NCBI GenBank assembly: GCA_945950065.1
Contig: CAMFGQ010000008.1
Coordinates: 1-22,237 of the forward strand
Source of the DNA: an uncultured Clostridia bacterium
Lineage (GTDB): Bacteria > Bacillota > Clostridia > Peptostreptococcales > Acidaminobacteraceae
Direction: 5' to 3'
DNA length: 22,237 nt
In this document: piece by piece, positions 1 through 7,591 of the stretch
Layout of the letters: each line of letters starts with the position of its first letter
Numbering within the stretch: position 1 is the stretch's first letter
Notes under the pieces: model-generated
Database searches by the model: none
What the model was told of the DNA's origin: nothing
Seen by the model: the letters and a program-made list of their open reading frames with translations, nothing else
Program-made: the position numbers and the translations under genes

Positions 1-2156
1 GGGAGATTGGGGTAGGACCTAGTGGGCCCTGTTCAGAGATTTATGTAGATCGTGGCCCTGAACATGGCTGTGGAGATCCTGACCATAAACCAGGTTGTGA
101 ATGTGATCAGTATGTTGAGATATGGAATCATGTTTTCACCCAGTTTGATAAGCAAGAAGATGGAAGCTATGAACTACTGGATACGAAAAACATCGATACA
201 GGTATGGGTCTTGAGCGCCTTGCTATGGTAATGCAAGGTGTAGATACGGTCTATGACATTGATCTGATGAAAGGACTGCTGAACCAAATTTCAAGAATTA
301 CTGGTAAATCCTATCCTGGAGATGAACAAACCAGTGTGCGTATGCGCATCATCGCTGACCATGCACGGAGCATGACCTTCCTTATTAGCGATGGGGTTGT
401 CCCTAGCAATGAAGGTAGAGGCTATGTTTTACGTAAACTTATACGCAGGGCTAGCCTACAACTCTATTTACTTGGCGTAGAAGGAAGGCATTTGAAAGAA
501 CTAGGGGCAAAGAGCATTGAACTCTATGAAAGTGGCTATCCAGAACTGCGCGAAAGAAGTGAGACCATTCTATCCATGATTGATTTAGAGGAAGAAAAGT
601 TTCAGCAGACTTTACGAAGAGGAATGCTCTATCTGGATGAGATTAGTGAAAAACTAACCAAAAAAGGTGAGAAGATCCTCTCAGGGGAAGATTCCTTTAA
701 ACTCTACGATACCTATGGATTCCCCCTAAGCCTTACCCAAGAAATCATGGAAGAGAAAGGCTTTGCTGTAGATCTTGCTGGTTTTGACGCGCTCATGAAA
801 AAGCAACAAGCATCCTCACGAGCTCAAGTCGATCTGGATCATCTAGGCTGGCAGGATGAGCTTCAAAAATATCTTTCAACCCTTGAACCTACAGTCTTTC
901 ATGGCTATGATGAACTGGATATGCAGGCCCAAGTGCTGGAGATTATCGTAAAGAACGAATTGAGAAATACCCTAGAAGCCGGCGAAGATGCTCAGATCAT
1001 CCTTGATCGCACTCCTTTCTATGCCACGGGTGGTGGTCAGATTGGAGACCGAGGGTACATTGAGAGTGAGCACAATCTCCTCAATGTCATTACCGTAGAG
1101 AAGAAGGATCATCTTTACATTCATCATGTTGAGCTTCTTCGCGGTGAACTGCGAAAAGGTGACACCGTCACCCTGAGAGTAGATGCTAAACTCCGCCAAG
1201 ATACAGCACGCAATCATAGTGCAACCCATCTGCTTCACGAAGCACTTTTAAAGGTGCTTGGTGATGGAGTGAATCAGGCAGGTTCTCTTGTAGATGAAGA
1301 TCGCCTTCGTTTTGACTTTAACTACTTTGAGCCAATGACAAAAGAACAACTCCAAAAAGTGGAAGATATGGTGAATGAAGCTATACTCTCTGACTATGAG
1401 ACGGAAGTTTCCCAGCATTCCCTGGACGAAGCAAAACGCTTAGGAGCTAAGGCTCTCTTCACTGAAAAGTACGATGATGAAGTACGTGTGGTCACCTTAG
1501 GAACATCAAGAGAACTCTGCGGTGGTACCCATGTGGAGCGTAGTGCTGAAATTGGGCTCTTCCTCCTTCTTAGTGAAAGAGGAATCGCTTCTGGAGTGAG
1601 GCGTATTGAAGCCATTACGGGACGCAAAGCCCTTGAAATGGTCAAGGCACAACGTCAGCTCCTTGAAGAATCTGCCATGAAACTAAAAACTACACCTCAA
1701 GATCTTCCAACAAGACTTCAAGGTTTACAGGATGAGCTACGTGAGTTAGCCCGTGAAAACCGTAAATTGAAAGATCAAGCTGGCAGTGATATAATGAAGG
1801 ATATGATTGAAAAGGTACGCAACATCGGTGAACTGCGTGTCTATGCTAAAGGTTTTAAAGATCTAGATATGGAAGGATTGAAATCACTTTCCGACCAACT
1901 CTTAGATAAAGACCCTGATGCTTTTGTTCTGCTGATTTCTACCAAGGATGGAAAAGTATCCATGGTAAGCGCAGCAGGTGAGAAGGCACGACAACTTGGG
2001 TATAAATCAGGAAGAATCATTTCCAAGATCGCCAAAGAACTTGGTGGTGGAGGAGGTGGACGAGACCATTTTGCTACAGCGGGTGCTCGTCATGTGGATA
2101 AAGTAGCCGGACTACTTGAACGCATAGAAGAAGTTCTAGAAACTGCATCAAAATAG
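1..2156 (+). CDS. alaS: Alanyl-tRNA synthetase (5'-truncated by window edge)
   Basis: Charges tRNA(Ala) with alanine in the cytoplasm and hydrolyses mischarged Ser/Gly-tRNA(Ala). The reading frame is open from the window edge, with its first full codon at 3, so the true start lies upstream; about 717 residues are visible and roughly 160 are missing compared with the usual 870–880. The visible N-terminal part is the class II catalytic core, with GPSGPCSEIY at 17–46 and the TGMGLERL motif around 198–221. The editing domain carries the zinc motif HSATH (His codons at 1215 and 1227) and CGGTH (Cys codon 1518, His codon 1530). A glycine-rich C-Ala stretch (six Gly) follows near 2043–2060. It ends with TAG overlapping an AGGAGGT ribosome binding site for ireB. 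The alaS–ireB–ruvX order is standard in Bacillota. An internal ATG at 204 is not the start, because the homology runs through it. Confidence 0.97.
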   Translation, partial: EIGVGPSGPCSEIYVDRGPEHGCGDPDHKPGCECDQYVEIWNHVFTQFDKQEDGSYELLDTKNIDTGMGLERLAMVMQGVDTVYDIDLMKGLLNQISRITGKSYPGDEQTSVRMRIIADHARSMTFLISDGVVPSNEGRGYVLRKLIRRASLQLYLLGVEGRHLKELGAKSIELYESGYPELRERSETILSMIDLEEEKFQQTLRRGMLYLDEISEKLTKKGEKILSGEDSFKLYDTYGFPLSLTQEIMEEKGFAVDLAGFDALMKKQQASSRAQVDLDHLGWQDELQKYLSTLEPTVFHGYDELDMQAQVLEIIVKNELRNTLEAGEDAQIILDRTPFYATGGGQIGDRGYIESEHNLLNVITVEKKDHLYIHHVELLRGELRKGDTVTLRVDAKLRQDTARNHSATHLLHEALLKVLGDGVNQAGSLVDEDRLRFDFNYFEPMTKEQLQKVEDMVNEAILSDYETEVSQHSLDEAKRLGAKALFTEKYDDEVRVVTLGTSRELCGGTHVERSAEIGLFLLLSERGIASGVRRIEAITGRKALEMVKAQRQLLEESAMKLKTTPQDLPTRLQGLQDELRELARENRKLKDQAGSDIMKDMIEKVRNIGELRVYAKGFKDLDMEGLKSLSDQLLDKDPDAFVLLISTKDGKVSMVSAAGEKARQLGYKSGRIISKIAKELGGGGGGRDHFATAGARHVDKVAGLLERIEEVLETASK

Positions 2157-2165
2157 GAGGTAGAG

Positions 2166-2414
2166 ATGGATAATCATACCGTACGATTTAACAACCAAGA
2201 ACTTAAAAGCCAAGCAACACGTGAAGTGTTGGAAAAAGTCTACGAAGCACTCGTAGAGAAGGGATACAATCCCATCAATCAATTGGTGGGCTATCTCATT
2301 TCTGGTGATCCTACCTATGTGACCAGCCATAATGATGCAAGAAACATCATTAAGCGTGTTGATCGAGATGAGATCCTGGAAGTTCTTTTAAAGAATTTTA
2401 TTGGCGATAAATAG
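2166..2414 (+). CDS. ireB: IreB family regulatory phosphoprotein (UPF0297, YrzL)
   Basis: Small cytoplasmic protein of 82 residues, the usual size for the family. In Enterococcus, IreB is a substrate of the PASTA-domain Ser/Thr kinase IreK and tunes cephalosporin tolerance; that role is known only there and is inferred here. The family core is clear: a Thr near the N-terminus (T5, close to the phosphothreonines reported in Enterococcus), the YEALVEKGYNPINQLVGYL segment, and GDPTYVTSHNDARNIIKR. A perfect AGGAGGT site ends 3 nt before the ATG and overlaps the alaS stop region. It sits between alaS and ruvX as in Bacillus, where the homologue is yrzL. The stop codon overlaps the GTG of the next gene by 1 nt. 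Confidence 0.95.
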   Translation: MDNHTVRFNNQELKSQATREVLEKVYEALVEKGYNPINQLVGYLISGDPTYVTSHNDARNIIKRVDRDEILEVLLKNFIGDK

Positions 2415-3325
2415 TGCAACGTCTCTCTAAACTTTGTTTTGGCACCCTTACCATGAGTCCTCTTCAGCAGAATTTTTCTGCTGAAGAAGCCTCTGCTTTG
2501 ATGGAATATGCGCTGAGTAAAGGCATCAATTTCTTTGATACGGCAGAAATTTATGAGTCCTATGACCTGTTTAAGGAGTTTCTATCAAGGGTAGACTCAC
2601 GTGAAGATGTTTTCATCTCCACCAAGTGCTATGCCTATGATAAGAAAACTGCTGAGACTTCCCTTACTCTTGCCCTGGAATCCATGGATACTCCCTATGT
2701 GGATCTTATGCTTCTCCATGAGCAAGAAGGTGAGCATACTTTAAGAGGCCATCAAGAAGCTCTTGAGTACTTCTCTCTGATGAAAGAAGAAGGAAAAGTG
2801 AGACATCTTGGTCTAAGTACCCACTATGTCGCTGGAGTTCTGGCAGGAGCGGATCATCCTCTCATTGAGGTCATTCATCCCATCATCAACAAAATCGGAC
2901 TGGGCATTGTGGATGGTACAGTGGAAGAGATGGTTTCTGCCATTGACTATGCCAAGAAGAAGGGCAAGTTTATCTTTGCTATGAAAGCTCTTGCTGGTGG
3001 TCATCTGCTGAAGAACTATCGTGAGGCTTTGGATTTTGCTTTGGCGCTTCCTATTGATAGCCTAGCCATCGGTATGCAATCCAAGGAAGAAATCGATGCC
3101 AATGTAGAAGCAGTGCTCCATGGAAAGACGCCACAGCGTAGTGTAGACAAAAGAAGGCGTCTGGTGATTGATCCCTACTGTATCGGTTGTGGACAATGCG
3201 TCAACCGATGCCAGCAGAAGGCCTTATCCCTTGAAGATGGCAAGGCAGTGGTCAATCCAGATCGCTGTGTGCTCTGTAGCTATTGTGTTGGGGCTTGCCA
3301 AGACTTTTATATTAAGGTAATCTAA
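2414..3325 (+). CDS. Aldo/keto reductase with C-terminal 2[4Fe-4S] ferredoxin domain
   Basis: Predicted cytoplasmic oxidoreductase of 303 residues. Residues 1–250 form an aldo/keto reductase (beta/alpha)8 barrel with the full catalytic tetrad visible: D42 and Y47 in FDTAEIYES, K71 in STK, and H102 in LLHEQ. The last 50 residues are a bacterial-type ferredoxin domain with two complete CxxCxxCxxxC motifs (C256/259/262/266 and C285/288/291/295), so two [4Fe-4S] clusters are expected. Such fusions (COG1453-like) are common in anaerobes, but substrates are generally unknown, and I infer none. The start is GTG overlapping the ireB stop (TAGTG). No good Shine-Dalgarno is seen, so coupling is likely; the next Met (residue 14) would remove the first barrel strand. 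The stop overlaps the ruvX ATG by 1 nt. This gene is not part of the Bacillus alaS–yrzL–yrrK order and looks like an insertion there. Confidence 0.9.
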   Translation: MQRLSKLCFGTLTMSPLQQNFSAEEASALMEYALSKGINFFDTAEIYESYDLFKEFLSRVDSREDVFISTKCYAYDKKTAETSLTLALESMDTPYVDLMLLHEQEGEHTLRGHQEALEYFSLMKEEGKVRHLGLSTHYVAGVLAGADHPLIEVIHPIINKIGLGIVDGTVEEMVSAIDYAKKKGKFIFAMKALAGGHLLKNYREALDFALALPIDSLAIGMQSKEEIDANVEAVLHGKTPQRSVDKRRRLVIDPYCIGCGQCVNRCQQKALSLEDGKAVVNPDRCVLCSYCVGACQDFYIKVI

Positions 3326-3774
3326 TGAAGATCTTAGCACTGGACTTTGGTGAAAAACGTATCGGACTAGCGGTAAGTGCTGGACATGGCTTTGTTTTTC
3401 CAAGACCCTATCTACCAAGAACTAGTAATCGAGTGGACATTGCTGCCATTGTTGAGCTTGCTAGGGAAGAAGCCATTGATCTTATCCTCCTTGGTGCTCC
3501 CTATAACATGGATGGAAGTAGTGGAGAGGCCATGGAAAAAGTCTTAGCCTTTAAAAAAGCCTTGGAAAAAAAACTACGCTACTCTACACGAATTGAAGAT
3601 GCCCCAGAGGTTCTCCTTTGGGATGAACGGCTTACCACCGTGGGTGCACAGAGCATCCTTATAGAACAAGATGTATCGCGAAAAAAAAGAAAAGAGGTTG
3701 TAGATAGCTTGGCTGCCAGTCTGCTACTTGAGAGCTATTTACAAGAAAAGGAGAATAAGAATGACAGAGAATAA
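3325..3774 (+). CDS. ruvX: YqgF/RuvX, RNase H-fold nuclease (putative pre-16S rRNA nuclease or Holliday junction resolvase)
   Basis: RNase H-fold nuclease of 149 residues, close to the family norm. E. coli YqgF has been implicated in 16S rRNA 5' maturation, and the family was also named as a putative Holliday junction resolvase. The acidic active-site residues are all visible: D7 in LALDFGEKRIG, D100/E101 in LLWDERLTT, and D127 in VVDSLAA. The family motif GAPYNMDGSSG lies at 57–67. It starts at an ATG overlapping the previous stop (TAATG) and its 3' end overlaps the DUF1292 gene by 14 nt. Two 8-A runs occur in the gene (around 3566–3573 and 3681–3688), but the frame is intact. Confidence 0.95.
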   Translation: MKILALDFGEKRIGLAVSAGHGFVFPRPYLPRTSNRVDIAAIVELAREEAIDLILLGAPYNMDGSSGEAMEKVLAFKKALEKKLRYSTRIEDAPEVLLWDERLTTVGAQSILIEQDVSRKKRKEVVDSLAASLLLESYLQEKENKNDRE

Positions 3775-4075
3775 AGCACACAATCATGAGCATTGCTGCT
3801 GTGATGATGAGTGTACAGAAATAGGTCATGTTCATGGAGACGATTGCTGCTGTGAAATTGATGAAATCGAACTGATCGATGAAGACGGCAATCTGCTTAC
3901 CTTCAGACTTCATGAGTGGTTTGACTATAAAGACGATATTTTTGCGGTGTTACTTGATGAAGAAGGCGAGGCCATCCTGCTCAAGAGCATTGATGAGGAC
4001 GGAGAAATGACCTTTGTGACTCCGAGCGATGAGGAGTTTAAAGAAGTCAGCGCCTACTATGAAAATCTGGAATAG
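3761..4075 (+). CDS. DUF1292 (YrzB-like) protein with His/Cys-rich N-terminus
   Basis: Protein of 104 residues with no known function. I chose the ATG at 3761 because AAAAGGAG ends 7 nt upstream; an upstream in-frame Met at 3728 would add 11 basic residues from inside ruvX and lacks a site. Residues about 35–100 match DUF1292: an acidic beta-rich domain containing IELIDEDGNLLTF and VLLDEEGEAILLKSIDEDGEM. The first 31 residues hold seven Cys (12–14, 18, 29–31) and five His (7, 9, 11, 23, 25), suggesting metal binding. Bacillus YrzB sits in the same place after ruvX. The gene directly precedes a Fur-family regulator (3-nt gap), so a metal-related role is possible but is only inference. Confidence 0.9.
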   Translation: MTENKAHNHEHCCCDDECTEIGHVHGDDCCCEIDEIELIDEDGNLLTFRLHEWFDYKDDIFAVLLDEEGEAILLKSIDEDGEMTFVTPSDEEFKEVSAYYENLE

Positions 4076-4078
4076 GTT

Positions 4079-4525
4079 ATGCTTTCTGCATCACCTGTCC
4101 TAGAACGACTAAAAGAAGAAGGATACAAGCTTACGACTCCTCGGCGACGCATCGCCGAAGTTTTGGAGTCTAGAGATACGGGACATTTCCGTATCGAAGA
4201 GCTCTACGATCTGGTCAATCAAGATGGTTTTCTTGTTGGCCTAGCAACGATTTATCGCACAGTGAGATTACTTGAAGACTTGAGTTTGCTTACAAAAATT
4301 GATTTAGGCGATGGCCAGGATCGTTATGAGCTTATGATTAGCCCCCATCACCATCACCACTTACTCTGCAATCAGTGTAAAAAGGTGATGGAGGTGCAGG
4401 GGGATTTTTTGGATGAACTAGAGGAACGCATCTCTGCGATGTACTCCTTTGACATAGAAGGACATGATGTAATCTTCTATGGCACTTGTTCATCCTGCAA
4501 AAATAGAATGGAGAATAATGAGTAA
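4079..4525 (+). CDS. Fur-family metal/redox-responsive transcriptional regulator
   Basis: Cytoplasmic DNA-binding repressor of 148 residues. The N-terminal winged helix (about 1–85) includes TTPRRRIAEVLE and the recognition-helix segment LATIYRTVRLLED at 55–67. The dimerisation and metal-binding part follows, with five consecutive His at 90–94 and two structural zinc pairs, C97/C100 and C137/C140. The family motif DGQDRYEL is at 78–85. Fur, Zur and PerR cannot be told apart reliably by eye, so no symbol is given. It starts 3 nt after the DUF1292 stop with only a weak Shine-Dalgarno (AATAGG), suggesting coupling. The 3' end overlaps the rnj start by 8 nt. I see no Fur box next to it; the gene is internal to the transcription unit. 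This position (between DUF1292 and RNase J) is familiar from Clostridia. Confidence 0.93.
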   Translation: MLSASPVLERLKEEGYKLTTPRRRIAEVLESRDTGHFRIEELYDLVNQDGFLVGLATIYRTVRLLEDLSLLTKIDLGDGQDRYELMISPHHHHHLLCNQCKKVMEVQGDFLDELEERISAMYSFDIEGHDVIFYGTCSSCKNRMENNE

Positions 4526-6218
4526 AGTTAGAAATAAAGGAAAAAGAGGAAGAGGTAGACGACCCAATCATCCGATGAAAATCATTCCTTTAGGCGGTCT
4601 TAAAGAAGTTGGAAAGAACATGACTGCCTTCGAATATGGTGATGATATTATGATTGTGGATGCTGGTATTAAGTTCCCAGAAGAAGAACTTCTTGGAGTT
4701 GATGTCGTCATCCCAGACATGAGTTATTTAGAGAACAATGCGAAAAAAATTCGCGGCGTTGTTTTTACCCATGGTCATGAGGACCACATTGGTGCAGCAC
4801 CTTTTCTATTAGATAAATTTTCAACGCCCTTGTATGGTACTCCTTTTACCTTAGAACTACTAAAGGGCAAATTCAAAGAACACGGAAATAAAAATGTTCA
4901 AATGATTAAAAAAGAAGCCGGCGATGTGTTTCAGGTCGGAGCTTTTAGCGTTGAGATGATTCATGTGAATCATTCAATTCCTGACGCTGTTGCACTGTTT
5001 ATTAGCACACCTTCAGGTAAGGTACTGATGACAGGTGACTTTAAAGTCGACTTCACGCCAGTTGGTTGTCCTTCCATTGACCTAGCAAGACTAGGTGCAC
5101 TAGGAAATGAAGGCGTTGACCTTCTACTCAGTGATTCCACTAATGTGGAGCGAGAAGGATATACCATGAGTGAGTCTGTGATCGGAAATAGTTTTGATGA
5201 ACTCTTCCGTGAATCAAACTCCAGAATCCTTGTGGCAAGCTTTGCCTCCAATGTACAGAGGATTCAACAAGTCTGTAATGCTGCCAGAATGAATCAACGA
5301 AAAGTTGCCTTCACTGGACGCAGCATGCATAACATTACACGCATCGCCATGGAACTTGGCTATTTAAATATCCCAAAAGAAGACATCATCGATGCATCGG
5401 AAATCAACAAATATCCCGATAATGAGATTGTCATCATGACCACCGGTTCACAGGGAGAACCCATGGCCGCCCTTACACGGATGGCGGATAACACCCATGC
5501 CCAGATCCAAATCAAAGAAGGAGACATGGTTATCCTTTCCTCTTCTCCTATTCCTGGTAATGAGAGAAGTGTAACAAATGTCATCAATAAACTCTTTGAA
5601 ATGGGGGTAAAGGTCATCTACCAGGAACTCTATGATGTTCATGTCAGTGGACACGCCAGAAGAGAAGAGCTTAAACTCATGCTTGCCATGACCAAGCCCA
5701 AATTCTTTATGCCTGTCCACGGTGAATACTCCATGCTGAAACATCACGCTGACTTAGCTGTTTCCATGGGAATGAGTCCTGACAATGTCGTCATGGCAGA
5801 AAACGGCTCCTGTCTTGAACTCCAGCATGGAGAGCTGAGCATAGGAGAGAGTGTTCCTGCTGGTCGTGTACTCATTGATGGCGCCATCGTTGGTGACGTC
5901 GGCACTGCAGTACTGCGCGACCGTAAACTACTTTCTGAAGACGGACTGCTTATGGTCCTTCTGACGGTTGACTCAGATAACGGAAAACTACTACGTGAGC
6001 CGGACATCATATCTCGAGGTTTTGTTTACATGAAAGAATCAACGGAACTCATGGATGAAGCCAGAAGAAATGTAGTCCGAGAACTGGAGTCCATGTCCTC
6101 TACCACGCGTAGTGACTGGTCTCAAGTTAAAAATCGAACGCGAAAGAATCTCAGCCGCTTTTTCTTTAATCGAACAAAGCGCAGACCAATGATTCTTGTG
6201 TTTATTTTGGAGGTGTAA
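4518..6218 (+). CDS. rnj: Ribonuclease J (5'-3' exo / endoribonuclease)
   Basis: Metallo-beta-lactamase/beta-CASP RNase of 566 residues, the usual size, active in mRNA decay and rRNA maturation in Bacillota. The zinc motif HGHEDH is at 85–90, with a further VNHSIPDA histidine motif, the GDFKVD motif, and the beta-CASP region containing SSSPIPGNE and HVSGHA. It ends in the typical RRPMIL…LEV tail. I place the start at the ATG at 4518, inside the end of fur, because GGAG lies 4 nt upstream and MSKVRN begins a typical basic leader; an upstream frame extension from 4479 lacks a site. The N-terminus carries a short Arg/Lys/Gly-rich stretch (KGKRGRGRR, 7–15). Whether it is RNase J1 or J2 cannot be decided, and only one copy is in view. 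An AGGTG-containing RBS for the next gene lies in its last codons. Confidence 0.97.
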   Translation: MSKVRNKGKRGRGRRPNHPMKIIPLGGLKEVGKNMTAFEYGDDIMIVDAGIKFPEEELLGVDVVIPDMSYLENNAKKIRGVVFTHGHEDHIGAAPFLLDKFSTPLYGTPFTLELLKGKFKEHGNKNVQMIKKEAGDVFQVGAFSVEMIHVNHSIPDAVALFISTPSGKVLMTGDFKVDFTPVGCPSIDLARLGALGNEGVDLLLSDSTNVEREGYTMSESVIGNSFDELFRESNSRILVASFASNVQRIQQVCNAARMNQRKVAFTGRSMHNITRIAMELGYLNIPKEDIIDASEINKYPDNEIVIMTTGSQGEPMAALTRMADNTHAQIQIKEGDMVILSSSPIPGNERSVTNVINKLFEMGVKVIYQELYDVHVSGHARREELKLMLAMTKPKFFMPVHGEYSMLKHHADLAVSMGMSPDNVVMAENGSCLELQHGELSIGESVPAGRVLIDGAIVGDVGTAVLRDRKLLSEDGLLMVLLTVDSDNGKLLREPDIISRGFVYMKESTELMDEARRNVVRELESMSSTTRSDWSQVKNRTRKNLSRFFFNRTKRRPMILVFILEV

Positions 6219-6545
6219 ATGAATCCTTATGATAAAGCCCGTGAACTCAAACGTGCCATTGAAGCAAGTGATGTGTTCAAGAAGTACAAAGAACAAGTCA
6301 CCGCTCTGGAGGCTGATGAAGGGGCAAAACAAATGATGGATGATTTTCGTAAAAAACAATTCGAACTTCATCAAAAACAAATGCTAGGCGAAGAGCTAAA
6401 TGAAGAAGAAACAGCCAAGGCTGATGAACTTCTGCGTATTCTGATGATGAATACCACTGCAGCAAGTTATCTCCAGGCTGAATTAGCCTATGCCCAGCTG
6501 ATGAATGATATCTCTGAAATCCTCGCAGAAATTTCGGTAGAGTAA
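6219..6545 (+). CDS. YlbF/YmcA-family protein (DUF964)
   Basis: All-helical cytoplasmic protein of 108 residues beginning MNPYDKARELKRAIEASD, typical of the YlbF/YmcA family. In Bacillus, YlbF, YmcA and YaaT form the Y-complex, which modulates RNase Y-dependent mRNA maturation and developmental switches. Here the gene starts immediately after the rnj stop with GGAGGTG just upstream, so co-expression with RNase J is likely and a role in RNA turnover is a reasonable inference. The sequence contains no cysteine, so there is no support for the Fe-S cluster binding proposed for the Bacillus complex; it may be a different paralogue (YheA/YmcA-like). Its stop overlaps the mltG ATG by 1 nt. Confidence 0.85.
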   Translation: MNPYDKARELKRAIEASDVFKKYKEQVTALEADEGAKQMMDDFRKKQFELHQKQMLGEELNEEETAKADELLRILMMNTTAASYLQAELAYAQLMNDISEILAEISVE

Positions 6546-7591
6546 TGAAGCGCATTCTACTCCTTCTATTACTCCTTCTCTTGGTTGCAGGATGTTCTCA
6601 AGTAAAAGAATCCCTCTATGATCCAGTTGATGCAGAGGATAAATCAAAAGTGGAAATTGAAGTAACAGAGGGCATGGGAAGTTCTGAGCTAGGGAGTTTA
6701 CTCAGCGAAAAGAAGCTGGTGTCGAACCAACTAGCCTTTACAACCTATCTCAAAGAGAATGAGCTAGATGGAAATCTACAAACAGGAACATTCCTTCTCA
6801 GTCCATCCATGAGCATGAAAGAAATTGTGGAGACCTTAACCACACCAACAGGGGAGGGGGTTGTACAGATTACCATCCCTGAGGGTTATGAGGTTCGCCA
6901 TATCGTGGAGCTGTTAAAGGAAAAAGGACTGATTGATGATGAGAAAGCATTCTATGATGTCTTAGAGAAGGGTGAATTCAACTACGACTTCTTGCAAGGA
7001 GTAGACCGAAGTCACCATCTAGAAGGATTTCTCTTCCCAGACACTTATGAATTCTTCAGCAATGCCAGTCCGGAAGAAATCGTGACGAAATTCCTGGATA
7101 ACTTTAACCAACGCTTTGATGAGGGACTTCGCTCCCGTGCCAAAGAATTGGGATTGGACATCAGTCAAGCCATCACCCTTTCCAGCATTGTGGAGCGTGA
7201 AGCAGCTGATCCAGATGAGAGAAGCTTAATTTCAGGCGTCTTCCATAATCGCCTAAAAGAGGGCATGATGCTGCAAAGCTGTGCTACGGTACAGTATATA
7301 CTGAAGGAAAGAAAACCTATTCTGTCCTATGAAGATATGGCCATAGAGTCGGATTACAACACCTATATCAACGAGGGACTTCCTCCAGCACCTATTGCCA
7401 ATCCAGGTCTTGCCAGCATTAAGGCAGCCCTTTATCCTGATGACACACCTTACAAATTCTTTGTGTTAAAGGAAGAGGGAGGAACCACCCATTACTTTGC
7501 TGAAACCTTTGAAGAGCATGAAGAGAACATTCGTCGCTCTGAAGAGGGATATGTCGAAGAAGAAAGTCAGGAAGAAAGTGGCGATGAATAG
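6545..7591 (+). CDS. mltG: Endolytic murein transglycosylase MltG (YceG-like), predicted lipoprotein
   Basis: Cell-envelope lytic transglycosylase of 348 residues that cleaves nascent peptidoglycan strands and limits glycan length. The N-terminus is a lipoprotein signal: MKR, a run of Leu, then the lipobox LVAGC with the lipidated Cys at 17. A LysM-like subdomain follows (about 38–80). The YceG catalytic domain contains the expected catalytic Glu, E217, in SSIVEREAADPDE, plus LPPAPIANPGLASIKAAL, which is diagnostic. The C-terminus is a short acidic tail. Most MltG proteins are anchored by a transmembrane helix with a cytoplasmic N-terminus, so a lipid anchor is worth noting. As in Bacillus (yrrL–yrrM), it is followed by the trmR methyltransferase, overlapping it by 8 nt. 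Confidence 0.95.
   Translation: MKRILLLLLLLLLVAGCSQVKESLYDPVDAEDKSKVEIEVTEGMGSSELGSLLSEKKLVSNQLAFTTYLKENELDGNLQTGTFLLSPSMSMKEIVETLTTPTGEGVVQITIPEGYEVRHIVELLKEKGLIDDEKAFYDVLEKGEFNYDFLQGVDRSHHLEGFLFPDTYEFFSNASPEEIVTKFLDNFNQRFDEGLRSRAKELGLDISQAITLSSIVEREAADPDERSLISGVFHNRLKEGMMLQSCATVQYILKERKPILSYEDMAIESDYNTYINEGLPPAPIANPGLASIKAALYPDDTPYKFFVLKEEGGTTHYFAETFEEHEENIRRSEEGYVEEESQEESGDE

Noticed and set aside
3566..3688. Two runs of eight A inside ruvX as possible programmed frameshift sites
   Set aside because: The frame is intact through both runs with catalytic residues on either side, there is no downstream stimulatory hairpin evident, and A-runs coding Lys are common in this genome.
4346..4360. 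Five consecutive His codons in the Fur-family gene
   Set aside because: A His run just before the CxxC pair is a normal family feature, not a tag or repeat expansion.
4739..4755. Small palindrome GCGAA-AAAAA-TTCGC inside rnj
   Set aside because: It is short, lies in conserved coding sequence (AKKIRG) and has no T-run or operator-like context, so chance is the simplest explanation.
6039..6380. Minus-strand open frame of 113 codons across the rnj–ylbF junction
   Set aside because: It lies wholly opposite two well-supported genes, has no RBS or family features, and its composition follows the opposite strand's codons. Other minus-strand frames in the window (for example 5448–5747 and 17750–18079) were dismissed for the same reasons.
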